DNA from: CBDCFV01 sp965261795
GTDB lineage: Bacteria > Chloroflexota > Dehalococcoidia > Lucifugimonadales > UBA3495
Direction: 5' to 3'
Length of the DNA stretch: 64,000 nucleotides
NCBI GenBank assembly: GCA_965261795.1
Contig: OZ253476.1
Coordinates: 2,232,001 to 2,296,000 of the forward strand
Below, in pieces: positions 50,957 to 59,551 of the stretch. The notes beneath the pieces were generated by a model. The model had not been told where the DNA came from, did not search any database, and worked only from the letters and a program-made list of their open reading frames with translations. The position numbers were made by a program, and so were the translations under genes. The stretch's first letter is position 1. Each line of letters begins with the position of its first letter.

Positions 50957-52179
50957 GTACTGGATTTCCGGCCCGTTGAAGTAGGGGACGGTGTTCCCAT
51001 TGTTGGGACCTTGTATTTGCGGCGTCTGCGGGTCGGAGTTGGGGTCCGGGTCGGGATCCGAGCCGGGTCCGGGACCCGGATTGGTGCCCTGCGGCGGGGT
51101 GGGCGCGCCGATGTAGCCGCTGTCGGACCACTGGCTGCTGCCCTCGGCGCTGACGCCTGCACCTGCGCCTCGTAGTTGGTGTCGGCCAGGCCGGTGAGGA
51201 CGGTTGAGACGCCCGCCCCGTCGACGGGGCGGTCAATCCAGCCGGAATTGCCGCCCCGCGGGCGGTGGCGCAGGTTGTAGCCGGTGATGGGCGAGCCGTG
51301 GCTGTTGGGCGCCGCCCAGGCCAGGTTCAGGGCGGCAGCGTAACCCTCCACCGCTGTGACCGTGGGTGGAGCGGGCCTGGCCGGCGCCGGAATGTCGGTC
51401 ACCTCGATGGTGAGGCCGATGGTCGCGTCCCCGCCGTTGACGGTGTATTTCACCTGCCCGGTGTAGGCGGTCTTGGTCTCGTAGTCCAGGGTGTGGCCCG
51501 GTTTCAGGGTAACCTGGGCGGTGGCCTGGTCTATGTCGAAGGTTGCGGCAGCCTCGCCGGTCAGCGTGTAGGGGGAAATCTGGTAGTTATGCCGGGTTTT
51601 GACGCCGGCGACCGGGTGTCCCACGTAGAAGCCCTTGGGAGACTCGGGCATCCGCCGCACCCCGTTCGCGTATGCCGAGTAAACGACGGTCCGCGTGATT
51701 TCCCCTCCGTATCCGTCTCTCACCCCATAGGTAATCGTTGACCGGCCGGGGTTGTGGGCGAAGGTGTTGAACGTATATCCGTTGTCGCCGACCCAACTGG
51801 TGACCAGGGCGTCATTGTCGGAGCTCTCGAAGAAGCTCAGGGTATCGCCGTCCGCGTCGCCGAAGTAGCGCGTCGCGGGATTCCAGTCACGATACCAAAC
51901 CCCCACCGACACGTTATTGTTGCCGTAGAACCATACTCTCCGGTGGGGCGGACGGTTGGCTTGGCCCTCGCCGGTGTCCGACCAGTCCCCGGGACCGGCG
52001 GCGGTAAGGGCACGCACCTGCGCCTCGTAGACTGCGCCGGGTTGCAGGTCCGGCAAGGTGAGGGCGACGGCGCTGGCCGAGAAGGGGTTGGCGTAGGCCG
52101 TCCACGCGGTTTCGCCCTGACGGCGGTGCTGGGCCTCGTAGCCGGTAACGGCCACGCCGGCCGGGGCGGTCCAGGCCAC
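50911..52179 (-). CDS. Middle fragment of the giant surface protein (FN3 modules)
   Basis: A 422-residue frame with two FN3 domains (VTGYEAQHRRQGETAWTAY; ITGYNLRHRPRGGNSGW) flanking a cadherin-like segment (HTLDYETKTAYTGQVKYTV). After GLADTNYEAQVQA the frame becomes Arg/Pro nonsense. Restoring one G (GCGTCAGC to GCGGTCAGC, near 51155) gives VSAEGSSQWSDSGY and joins the next fragment. Upstream it continues in the same frame through a TAG into the LRR fragment. Confidence 0.72.
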   Translation of the reverse strand: MAWTAPAGVAVTGYEAQHRRQGETAWTAYANPFSASAVALTLPDLQPGAVYEAQVRALTAAGPGDWSDTGEGQANRPPHRRVWFYGNNNVSVGVWYRDWNPATRYFGDADGDTLSFFESSDNDALVTSWVGDNGYTFNTFAHNPGRSTITYGVRDGYGGEITRTVVYSAYANGVRRMPESPKGFYVGHPVAGVKTRHNYQISPYTLTGEAAATFDIDQATAQVTLKPGHTLDYETKTAYTGQVKYTVNGGDATIGLTIEVTDIPAPARPAPPTVTAVEGYAAALNLAWAAPNSHGSPITGYNLRHRPRGGNSGWIDRPVDGAGVSTVLTGLADTNYEAQVQASAPRAAASGPTAATSARPPRRRAPIRVPDPARIPTRTPTPTRRRRKYKVPTMGTPSPTSTGRKSSTWTKTRRPIPPWAAR

Positions 52180-52194
52180 TAAAAGCGCCGGGGC

Positions 52195-53646
52195 CTACTG
52201 CACGGCGGAGCGGATGCGGGTTACCTGCGGCGTGCCGGGCTTTACCGACTTCACCAGGACATAACCTTTATGTGAGGACTCTCCGTTCGGCAAATCGTCC
52301 TTCGGCAGGGCCGGCAGTTGCCCGATGGCGACGGTGGGCGGTTCGGACGCGCCGGGCGTGCCGACCACCCGGAAGGTATCGCTCTCCACCTCGCCTTTGC
52401 GAAGTGTGAACGTGCTGCCGCCGCCCTCAACGTTCCCGTTAGTGACGGTGACTGGCACGTTCATCCAGAAAGGGGCGCCGGTATTTACCGTCACCTTGTA
52501 CTCTTCCCCGGACGCATCACTCCCAACCTTCACCAGCGAAACCTTGACCTCAGGGACGGCGGCGTTGTCGTTCAGATAGAGGAAATATAGGCGGGACAGT
52601 CCGGCGAACACGCCGTCCGGGAGCGCGGTGAGCCGGTTGTTTTGCAGCTCGAGCCGCACCAGTTCGGGCGTCACGGAGAAGGCCCCGGAGTCGAGGGTTG
52701 CAATTTGGTTATGGCTCAGGTGGATGTATTCCAGCGCAGACAGGCCGGAGAACGCCCCCGCCGGAACATCGGTAATCTGGTTGCCCGCCAGAGACAGAGA
52801 TTGCAGCGAGGACAGCCCAGAGATCGCCTCGGACGGAACAGCAGTCAGTTTGGCGCTGGATAGTCCGAGGTATTCCAGCGCGGGCAGGCCGGGAAACGCG
52901 CCGGAGCTGACCGACGTGAGTTTCTGGTGGACCCTCAGATCGAGAGTCTCCAGCAAGCTCAGGCCGGAAAACGCATTGTCCGTGATGGTGATAAGGTGGC
53001 CGCTCCCGTGCGCCATATCGAGTCGCGTCAGGGTCGACAGGTCGGACAGCGCGTTGGTCGGAATGGCGGTCCAAAACCCCCAGTTCAGGTTGAGTTCGGT
53101 CAGCGAGGACAGATCGGAGAATATGCCATCCGGTAGCGAGGAGAGCCTGTTCCCCTCCAGGTTAAGGTAGGTCAGCGAGGTCAGGCCGGCGATTTCGCCC
53201 GCCTGCGGCGACCCTATTATTGCCTTGCTGACGTCATGTATGGGAGTAACGGACAAATCCAGCCTCGTGATACCTGCCAAGTGGTCGCCGGTCACGGCGA
53301 GGCAACCGTTGACCCCAAGGATGGCGGCTACGATGGCGTCCCGGACCTGCGGCGTGCGGTCGCAGATGCCGCCGGAAACGGTCAGGGGCGGGTCTGGCGG
53401 CTTGACCAGGACATACCCATTGTGTGGGATAAGCCAGGTCGGCGGGCCCGGCAAAGCTGGCAGTTCCCCGAGTTCTACGGTGGGCGGGGCAGGTGCGTCG
53501 CCGCTCACCCGGAAGATCTCGCTCTCCGCCGCGCCCTGGGGAATTGGGACCGTGCCGACGCCGCCATCGATGCTGCCGTTGGTGACGGTGATTGGCACAT
53601 TCATGTGGAACGGCGCGCCGCTGTGCACCGTCACCAACGGCAGCAT
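52195..53646 (-). CDS. LRR fragment of the giant surface protein
   Basis: A 483-residue frame with an ICDRTPQVRDAIVAAI cap, about nine leucine-rich repeats of roughly 24 residues (AFSGLSALEYIHLSHNQIATL and relatives) and two beta domains ending GTPQVTRIRSAVQ. The stop TAG is followed in frame by APALLVAWTAPAGV, an FN3 start, so a CAG-to-TAG change is likely. Its 5' end (MLPLVTVHSGAPF) is really internal: the preceding sequence ...VRVSLVQVG lies in another frame. Confidence 0.72.
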   Translation of the reverse strand: MLPLVTVHSGAPFHMNVPITVTNGSIDGGVGTVPIPQGAAESEIFRVSGDAPAPPTVELGELPALPGPPTWLIPHNGYVLVKPPDPPLTVSGGICDRTPQVRDAIVAAILGVNGCLAVTGDHLAGITRLDLSVTPIHDVSKAIIGSPQAGEIAGLTSLTYLNLEGNRLSSLPDGIFSDLSSLTELNLNWGFWTAIPTNALSDLSTLTRLDMAHGSGHLITITDNAFSGLSLLETLDLRVHQKLTSVSSGAFPGLPALEYLGLSSAKLTAVPSEAISGLSSLQSLSLAGNQITDVPAGAFSGLSALEYIHLSHNQIATLDSGAFSVTPELVRLELQNNRLTALPDGVFAGLSRLYFLYLNDNAAVPEVKVSLVKVGSDASGEEYKVTVNTGAPFWMNVPVTVTNGNVEGGGSTFTLRKGEVESDTFRVVGTPGASEPPTVAIGQLPALPKDDLPNGESSHKGYVLVKSVKPGTPQVTRIRSAVQ

Positions 53647-53772
53647 CGTCCCCCACCTGAACCAATGAAACCCTCACCTCCAGGACGGCGGGGTTGCCCT
53701 CCAATTGGAGACCCACCAGTTTGGTCAGCCCGGTGAACACGCCGTCCGGCAGCGTGGTGAGGCGGTTGTTAT

Positions 53773-55710
53773 TCAGATAGAGCTTCCCCAGATTGGACAG
53801 CCCGTTGAATGTGCGGGCATCGAGCGTGGAGATCCTGTTGTATCCCAGGCTGAGATGCTCTCCGAGCCGCCCACGGTTAAGTGTTGCAGGCTGGACAGCC
53901 CGTTGAACATTTGGGACGAGATTGCTTCGAGCTTGTTGCTGCCGCCCAGATTGAGGGCTATCAGATTGGACAGGCCGTTGAACGCATTCGGTTCGATAGT
54001 GGTGATTCGCCGGTGGCTGTTCAGATTGAGGGTTGTCAGCGAGGGCAGGCCGGAAAAGGCATTGGCCGGGATAGTGGTATTGGGGCCGCTCCCGTATCCC
54101 AGATCAAGGCGGGTCAGCGAGGGCAGGCCAGTGAACGCGTTGGTCGGGATGGCGGTCCAGAAACCCCATTCCAGATTGAGTTCGCCCAGCGAGGTCATGT
54201 CGGAGAATATGCCATCCGGCAGCGAGGAGAGCTTGTTCCCACTCAGGTCAAGCCATGTTACCCCTGACAACCCGGAGAAATCCCCCGCTTTCAGCGAGAA
54301 AATTACCTTGCTGTCGTCATGTACGGGAGTAACGGACAAGTCCAGCCGCCCCGTGATGCTTGCCAAGTGTTCGCCGGTCACGAAGAGGCAGTTGTTGACC
54401 CCGGGAATCTTGGCCACGATGGCGTCTTGCACCTGCGGCGTCCGGTCGCAGATGCCGCCCGCGATCAGGAGGGCATATCCGCTGTGCGCAAAAGCAAAAG
54501 GCCCGGTTGGCAGGGACGGCAGCGTCACTGTATGAACAGTGGGCGTGCCGCTGGGCGGCCCGAAGGCCGCGCTCTCCAATGCGCCCTTGGGAATTGCGGC
54601 ATCGACCCAGGCGGTCGCATTGCCTCCGTCGTTGGCGAAGGTGACCCGCACCGTCATGGGGAACGGCGCGCCGGTGTGCACCGTTACTTTGAATTGGTCA
54701 TTCCCAACCCGCGCCAGCGAAACATTCACCTCCAGGTCGGCGGGATTGTCTTTGGTGGGGTTGCCGTCCAGGAAGAGACTTGACGGGCTGGCGGTCAGCC
54801 CGGCGAACACGCCGTCCGGGAGCGCGGTGAGCTGGTTGTTTTCCAGATCGAGGAAATCCAGTTTGGACAGCCCGGCGAAGGACCGGGGGTCGAGGGTTGC
54901 AATTTGGTTATCGCTCAGTTGGAGGAATTGCAGCGAGGTCAGGCCGGAGAAGGCATTCGCTGGGACAGTGGTAATCTGGGCGCCTCCCAAAGACAGGTGG
55001 GTCAGCGAGGACAGCCCGGATAGCGCCCCGGAGGGAACAGCGGCCAGGTTGGTGGCGGTCAGGTTAAGGCTTGTCAGCGCGGTCAGGCCGGTGAATGCGC
55101 CGGAGTTTACCGTCGTTAGGTGGCTGTTGCTGTTCAGATTGAGGAATTGCAGCGAGGTCAGGCCGGAGAACGCATTGGCCGGGATGGTGGTAAGGTTGCC
55201 ATGCCCGAAATCCAGATCGAGGTGGATCAGCGAGGACAGTCCGTTGATTGCGCCGGTCGGGACGGCGGTGAAGTAGTTCAAGCTCATCGCCAACGTGGTC
55301 AGCGAGGACAGGCCGGAGAACACGTTGTCAGGAAGACCGGATTCGGTGAGCCGGTTCGACCCCAGATCGAGATCGGTCAGCCCCGACAGTCCGGCGAAAT
55401 CCCCCGCCTTCAGCGCGCTTATCTTATCGCCGTCCGGAAGGCCCTCACCGGATATGTCGAGATCAGTGATGTCCGCCAGGTGGGTGTTGGTCATGGCGGC
55501 GCAGTTGTTGACCCCATCTATCGCGGCTACGATGGCGTTTCGCACCTGTAGGGTGCGGTCGCAGATGCCGGCGCTGCCGTCCTGAGCGTGGACGGAGGGG
55601 GTAAAGGTTGAGAAGAGGGGGATGGCCACGGCCAGTGCGGTGACGACGAGCATTAGAGCGACGGCGGCCACCCGGACCATCCGGCAATAGTTGTTTGAGA
55701 GCGTGTTCAT
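53773..55710 (-). CDS. N-terminal LRR part of the giant surface protein with signal peptide
   Basis: A 645-residue frame and the true start of the giant gene. The signal peptide is about residues 1-42 (VAAVALMLVVTALAVAIPLF, cleavage after VHA). Then comes a cap GICDRTLQVRNAIVAAI, about ten LRRs, a beta domain, a second cap GICDRTPQVQDAIVAKI and more LRRs. After LQHLTVGGSE the frame turns to nonsense (SISAWDTTGSPRS). One inserted base restores EHLSLGYNRISTLDART, which continues to about 53650. Confidence 0.78.
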   Translation of the reverse strand: MNTLSNNYCRMVRVAAVALMLVVTALAVAIPLFSTFTPSVHAQDGSAGICDRTLQVRNAIVAAIDGVNNCAAMTNTHLADITDLDISGEGLPDGDKISALKAGDFAGLSGLTDLDLGSNRLTESGLPDNVFSGLSSLTTLAMSLNYFTAVPTGAINGLSSLIHLDLDFGHGNLTTIPANAFSGLTSLQFLNLNSNSHLTTVNSGAFTGLTALTSLNLTATNLAAVPSGALSGLSSLTHLSLGGAQITTVPANAFSGLTSLQFLQLSDNQIATLDPRSFAGLSKLDFLDLENNQLTALPDGVFAGLTASPSSLFLDGNPTKDNPADLEVNVSLARVGNDQFKVTVHTGAPFPMTVRVTFANDGGNATAWVDAAIPKGALESAAFGPPSGTPTVHTVTLPSLPTGPFAFAHSGYALLIAGGICDRTPQVQDAIVAKIPGVNNCLFVTGEHLASITGRLDLSVTPVHDDSKVIFSLKAGDFSGLSGVTWLDLSGNKLSSLPDGIFSDMTSLGELNLEWGFWTAIPTNAFTGLPSLTRLDLGYGSGPNTTIPANAFSGLPSLTTLNLNSHRRITTIEPNAFNGLSNLIALNLGGSNKLEAISSQMFNGLSSLQHLTVGGSESISAWDTTGSPRSMPAHSTGCPIWGSSI

Positions 55711-56270
55711 CTAGCTTCCCTTCCTGTTAAAGCTGACACTTGCCGCCGGGCTGCATGACAGCCGGCAACGGCCGGAAATTGGACGCAATCACGCCTGGGA
55801 GGGGGTGACGGCGATCAGGGTGGAGTGTCAGCCACCGGGGGGCCGAGGCTAAGATGGGAAGGGCGCTCCCGCCGTCCGGCGGAGGATAAATGGAGGAAAG
55901 ACCGCGCGAAGCGACTTGTAAGGCCGGGGGAAATTCGCGTAGTATAGTTGGGCGGTTGCTCCCGGTGCGGCTTCGAGGTGAGAGTCGGACGCATCGGAGC
56001 GTTGCTTGCTGGATACCCAGCCTTGGGTGGGGCTGGGTATCTACGCTTTGGTATGTCCACTGTTCCTTTGTTCCTTCCTTCGATTTCTGTCCGGGCCGCG
56101 GGGTGGCCGCCCCGTGCCTTTAAAGTTTATGTCGTCTGCATACTATGGGATGCGGCAAGCCTTGTCAAGCGATATTATTGATAATCTATTAATTAGTTAT
56201 ATACTATCATATATAATACCAATAGTTGTATAATACAAGTAGCTTCCCATCTCCCTACAGCTGGTCGAGA
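55711..56270. other. Divergent regulatory region with strong hairpin
   Basis: No gene. A possible promoter TTGTAA-18-TAGTAT lies near 55915-55944 on the plus strand. It is followed by a structured-looking GC-rich stretch and the perfect 11-bp hairpin GATACCCAGCC/GGCTGGGTATC (56012-56022 with 56031-56041, loop TTGGGTGG) with no T run. This could be a small RNA or a leader. The right end is very AT-rich and serves the MarR gene. Confidence 0.5.
56178..56205 (+). promoter_or_regulatory. Promoter of the MarR gene
   Basis: TTGATA (56178-56183) and TATACT (56200-56205) with a 16-bp spacer form a near-consensus promoter in an AT-rich stretch. A second TATAAT lies at 56212-56217. Palindromic AT repeats here may be the autoregulatory operator. 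Confidence 0.6.
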
Positions 56271-56756
56271 ATGATAGAACCCCGGCAACTGCCCGAAGAC
56301 CCCGAGTGCCACCAGACCGGCTCCCTCGCGTCAAGCTTGGAAGACCGGGTAGCAGGGTTGATGACTGCTGTGGAAAAGGGGACGATGGAAGTGCTGGCCC
56401 CCGATGACCTGATCCCCTTGGAGTTCAAGATGCTCCAGTTCTGTTTGTACAGGGACGAGTGCACCGCCACCCAGCTTGCGGAGATATTGCCCACAGATCC
56501 ATCCCGAATTAGCCGGTTGGTCCATGGGCTGGTCCAGAGGGGATTGTTGAGTAGACGCCGCTTGGAGAGCGACCGGCGCGTAGTGATGCTGACGCTGACC
56601 GGCGACGGCGTGGAGTTGACCCGGCGCTTGGAGCAGCGGGTCCACGAGTTCTACCAAGCGTTGACGGAGGGCATCAGCGAGGAAGACCTCAGGGCCTTCA
56701 TGTCCGCCAGTCTCAGGATGATGGAAAACTACGACGCCCTGGAACGGCGGCAGTAG
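56271..56756 (+). CDS. MarR-family transcriptional regulator
   Basis: A 161-residue winged-helix regulator. The DNA-binding region is LAEILPTDPSRISRLVHGLVQRGLLSRRR, followed by the wing SDRRVVMLTLTGDG and dimer helices. ATG 56271 (MIEPRQLPEDPE) is preferred to the upstream TTG because that codon overlaps the promoter. It faces the double methyltransferase gene tail to tail and may respond to a small ligand; the target is unknown. Confidence 0.9.
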   Translation: MIEPRQLPEDPECHQTGSLASSLEDRVAGLMTAVEKGTMEVLAPDDLIPLEFKMLQFCLYRDECTATQLAEILPTDPSRISRLVHGLVQRGLLSRRRLESDRRVVMLTLTGDGVELTRRLEQRVHEFYQALTEGISEEDLRAFMSASLRMMENYDALERRQ

Positions 56757-56822
56757 CCGACCGGGGACAGCCGGCGCCGCATCGTTCTGTGGTACGGACC
56801 AGTGGGGAAGGCATGGCCGGTT

Positions 56823-57308
56823 TTACGGCTTGCTGGCGACGGCCTCGCCGAAGGCGAAAGCAACCGCCGCATCGGGGATGTCCTTCCACTCGTCAATGGC
56901 GGTAATCAATCTGTCCCACAGACTCGTGCGCATGGTGGGCAAGGCGTAAATGCTGGCCGCTTCCTGCATTTCCGGCGACGAGAACCATCGCTTGGCGAGA
57001 GAGTTGATCAGGGAGACATCGGTCGGCGCGCTGTAGGTGTCGAAAGAAGCGGATATCCGGATGTTCGTGAACCCGGCCTCCAGGATATGGGTCTTCATTT
57101 CCTTCCCCATCTGGGGATGTCCGTCGTCAGAGGCCAGCATGTCCTCGATCACGTCCCACGCGGTCCCCATAACCCCCATGTCGGGATGGACGAAGCTGGC
57201 CCGCAGATCATTTCGCGGCAGGCGATGAGGCCGCCGGGCTTCAGTACCCGCTTCACTTCCGCCAGCGCGGCCTGGGTATCCGGGACGTACGTCAAAGTGT
57301 TGTGGCAA
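56823..57308 (-). CDS. C-terminal fragment of methyltransferase domain 2
   Basis: Only the part from about 57205 down is real sequence: ASFVHPDMGVMGTAWDVIEDMLASDDGHPQMGKEMK to FGEAVASKP. The first 35 residues of this frame are out-of-frame shadow of VLKPGGLIACREM. Confidence 0.55.
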   Translation of the reverse strand: MPQHFDVRPGYPGRAGGSEAGTEARRPHRLPRNDLRASFVHPDMGVMGTAWDVIEDMLASDDGHPQMGKEMKTHILEAGFTNIRISASFDTYSAPTDVSLINSLAKRWFSSPEMQEAASIYALPTMRTSLWDRLITAIDEWKDIPDAAVAFAFGEAVASKP

Positions 57309-58066
57309 TGGGCAACGTCGAAAAAGCCGTCCTGGAAGGGAAGGGCCGTCACGTCTCCAACGTGGAATATGGCGTTGCCCGGTCCCGCCGGACCGGCAAG
57401 GGACCGGGCCAGTTCAATTTGCGCCTCTTCCAAGTCAACTCCGTGCAGCTCGCCGGGCGCAATGGCCTTGGCCAAACCCACCGATATGTCGCCGGAGCCG
57501 CAGCCGAAGTCCAGCACGCGGAGGCCGGGCCTGAGCAGCGGGAGCAGATAGGCTGCGTTGGCCTCGGCGGTGTGCAGCCGTTCCACCTGCGTGAACCCTT
57601 CACCGTAGCTGATGGCGTAATCGGGCGTTGGCGATTCCGGTTGAGTCAATTTTCCCTTGCTCCTTTTCCTGGCTGGCTGGGATTGCGGCTTGTTGGCGAC
57701 GAGGTCACCGAAAGCGAAGGCGCATAAGGCCCCGGGATGTTCCTTCCAACGGTCGTAGGCGGCGCCCACTTGGGCGCACAGGTCCGGAGTCGCTGCCCCG
57801 TATTTGATGGCTGCTTCCGTGATTTCGGGCGACAGGAACCACTGCGTGGCGAAACCGTAGATGAAAGCGACATCCGCGGGCGCGCTGTAGATGGTGAAAG
57901 AATTGATCATCCGGACGTTCTCGAACCCGGACGCCAGCGCATGGCCCTTCAGTTCCTTCCCCATCTGCGGGTGGCCGTCGTCGGCTTGGAGCAGGTCCTG
58001 GAACATATCCCACGCTTTTCCAATAACGCCGAAGTCGGGATGGGTGAAGCACGACCCGCATATCAT
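57149..58066 (-). CDS. Fusion fragment: C-terminus of methyltransferase 1 plus SAM-binding core of methyltransferase 2
   Basis: A 305-residue frame. Residues 1-130 are the substrate-side end of domain 1 (MICGSCFTHPDFGVIG..FGDLVANKP). Residues 150-290 are the SAM core of domain 2, with the glycine loop VLDFGCGSGDISVGLA, acidic GVDLEEAQ, and HVGDVTALPFQDGFFDVAHC. The last residues SSIPTWGLWGPRGT are a frameshift tail. Confidence 0.7.
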   Translation of the reverse strand: MICGSCFTHPDFGVIGKAWDMFQDLLQADDGHPQMGKELKGHALASGFENVRMINSFTIYSAPADVAFIYGFATQWFLSPEITEAAIKYGAATPDLCAQVGAAYDRWKEHPGALCAFAFGDLVANKPQSQPARKRSKGKLTQPESPTPDYAISYGEGFTQVERLHTAEANAAYLLPLLRPGLRVLDFGCGSGDISVGLAKAIAPGELHGVDLEEAQIELARSLAGPAGPGNAIFHVGDVTALPFQDGFFDVAHCHNTLTYVPDTQAALAEVKRVLKPGGLIACREMICGPASSIPTWGLWGPRGT

Positions 58067-58530
58067 CTCCCGGCAGCCGATGATGCCCCGGGCTTCAGGA
58101 CGCGCTTCACCTCGGCCAGCACGGCTCCGGTGTCCGGGATGTGCATGAGGACGTTGTGGCAGTGGGCGACGTCGAAGAAGTCGTCCTCGAAGGGCATGTT
58201 CGTCACGTCGCCGGCGTGGAATATCGTGTTGTCCCGTCCATACGCCGCGGCGACCGCCCTCGCCAGTTCGATCTGCGATTCTTCCATGTCCACGCCGTGC
58301 AGCTCGCCGGGGGCTGCGGCCTTGGCCAGCCCCACCGATATGTTGCCCGGCCCGCAGCCGAAGTCGAGAACGCGAAGGCCTGGCCTCAGGTACGGGAGCA
58401 GATAGGCGGCGCTGGCCTCGGCGGTTACCGCCTGAGGGACTCGAGCATCTCTTCGCTGAACCCCATCGTATAGTCGGGGGTTGCCGATGTCTGATGAGTC
58501 GTCATTCATGCGCTCCGTAACAGCGTTCAC
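58063..58530 (-). CDS. SAM-binding core fragment of methyltransferase 1
   Basis: A 155-residue frame with VLDFGCGPGNISVGLA, GVDMEESQ and HAGDVTNMPFEDDFFDVAHC, ending in shadow sequence ASSAAGR after VLKPG. Residues before TAEASAAYLLPYLRPG are also out of frame, because TPDYTMGFSEEMLESLRR occurs in the neighbouring frame. Confidence 0.6.
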   Translation of the reverse strand: MNAVTERMNDDSSDIGNPRLYDGVQRRDARVPQAVTAEASAAYLLPYLRPGLRVLDFGCGPGNISVGLAKAAAPGELHGVDMEESQIELARAVAAAYGRDNTIFHAGDVTNMPFEDDFFDVAHCHNVLMHIPDTGAVLAEVKRVLKPGASSAAGR

Positions 58531-58644
58531 AGTAGATTGTCCGACCCAAAATTATCCACGGGAGGAGCATCATTATCCACAGGAGCCGCATCGGTCGTCA
58601 AGGCGGTGCGGGACTCTTGTCAGGGCCTTTTCATTCTCTCGTCT

Positions 58645-58880
58645 TTCCCGCGAAAGCGGGAATCCAGCAGCACCGCCGCCTATGGCAACTTTCCCGTAGC
58701 AAAACTATATGGATTCCCGCCTGCGCGGGAAAGACGGGAACCATGTAACCCAAACCGGAAAATGAAAAGGCCCTGGGACTCTTGAATGACGCGTTTTGAG
58801 GCCTTGAGCCGGAATCCAGGACTCGCCGCTGGCAAAGAGTCTCCGCCGGGCCAGGCTCTGGATTCCCGCTGCGGCGAGAA
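58645..58880. repeat. Cluster of REP-like hairpins
   Basis: TTCCCGCGAAAGCGGGAA at 58645-58662 and TTCCCGCCTGCGCGGGAA at 58714-58731, plus a degenerate copy at about 58861-58885 ending in AATGACGG. They are the same family as at 40358 and 41805. No gene lies between 58531 and 58921. Confidence 0.75.
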
Positions 58881-58921
58881 TGACGGGGAACAGTTGCTTT
58901 CAATTGTTCCCCGACCACAGG

Positions 58922-59136
58922 GCTGACAAGGGTATGTAAAATTGAGATTATAGCTACGAACCGGCCCCACCGCCCCTGGATTCCGGCCTACGCCGGAATG
59001 ACGGAATGGGCCCGATACGGAATGGGCCCGATAGTGAGCATTTGGGAGCGGTTTTGTATTTGAGCAAGCCTACCCTACTATGCGGTCTCACGTTCAACTG
59101 CGTAAAGTCCCAAATGAAATACATACCCTTATCAGC
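58922..59136 (-). mobile_element. MITE-like element, copy 2 (215 bp)
   Basis: An inverted copy of 28975-29189 with about three differences. The 17-bp ends are GCTGACAAGGGTATGTA (58922-58938) and the complement of GCTGATAAGGGTATGTA (59120-59136). The flanks GACCACAGG and CCACACAGG share CACAGG, an imperfect target duplication. Joining them gives TTCCCC...GGGGAA, so this copy also entered a palindrome. Confidence 0.85.
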
Positions 59137-59551
59137 CCACACAGGGGGAAGGGGCTTTATGCCTGCAAGTGCCGTATAATACTGCGATGGAAAGATTGTT
59201 GAGCGTTAGAAACAATAAGAGGTATGGAGGTCTATCCATGAACTGCATGAATTAGGCCCCCCCTGACACGGGTTCTAATAAGCCCTCGACGCATCTTCGG
59301 GACCACCCCAAGGCCAAATCCGGTCTGCCACACCGCATGTCCCCTCCCGGCCCACACCCCACCAGGGCCATTGGCCCCTTGCTTCCGTGGCCCCTCCCGG
59401 CCTGAGGATGTGGGGCCAATATCTTCGTCAGAACAATTAAAGCAGGCACAATTTTCGATTGAGACGATAAAAAGCTCACAGGAGCAGACTAACGCAGAAC
59501 AACCCTGACGCTGGTACGGATTGGAGTTCGAGCTTATGAGCGATATCCGGA
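59137..59551. other. Spacer with -10 box and very short reading frame
   Basis: TATAAT at 59175-59180 precedes a 22-codon frame (59187-59255). Inside it a strong GGAGG (59226-59230) lies 7 bases before an ATG at 59238 that opens only MNCMN. This could be a leader peptide or the stump of a lost gene. 59256-59551 holds nothing recognisable. Confidence 0.45.

Larger units (their letters stand above)
47027..55710 (-). pseudogene. Giant secreted LRR / FN3 / PKD / cadherin surface protein gene, disrupted
   Basis: Read right to left, four long frames with matching domain logic form one 8.7-kb gene of about 2890 residues. It has a signal peptide, leucine-rich repeat blocks with ICDRT caps, FN3 and Ig-like domains, three PKD-type repeats, three cadherin repeats and a C-terminal beta domain. 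Breaks are: a frameshift near 53870; a frameshift near 53650 at a G5 run; an in-frame TAG at 52195-52197, after which the same frame continues; and a frameshift near 51155 (loss of one G). It could be an adhesin or cell-contact protein. Disruptions may be real decay, phase variation or assembly error. Confidence 0.8.
56823..58530 (-). pseudogene. Fused double SAM-methyltransferase gene, broken by frameshifts
   Basis: Two class I methyltransferase domains follow one another in one continuous frame across a linker (QPARKRSKGKLTQPES near 57640-57680), so this is a tandem-duplicated fusion. Domain 1 spans 57690-58530 and domain 2 56823-57640. Each breaks at the same place, just after VLKPG(G) and at CREMICG, by loss of one G from a G run (near 58095 and near 57205). 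The N-terminus of domain 1 also reads in another frame (TPDYTMGFSEEMLESL). The product resembles UbiE/arsenite-type methyltransferases. Confidence 0.78.

Noticed and set aside
51150..51165. Programmed ribosomal frameshift
   Set aside because: No slippery heptamer or downstream structure is evident, and other breaks need the opposite or different shifts.
49154..51175. Very long plus-strand frame (673 codons) across the giant surface gene
   Set aside because: It is Arg/Gly/Val-rich antisense of the FN3/PKD coding strand, with no domains or ribosome site.
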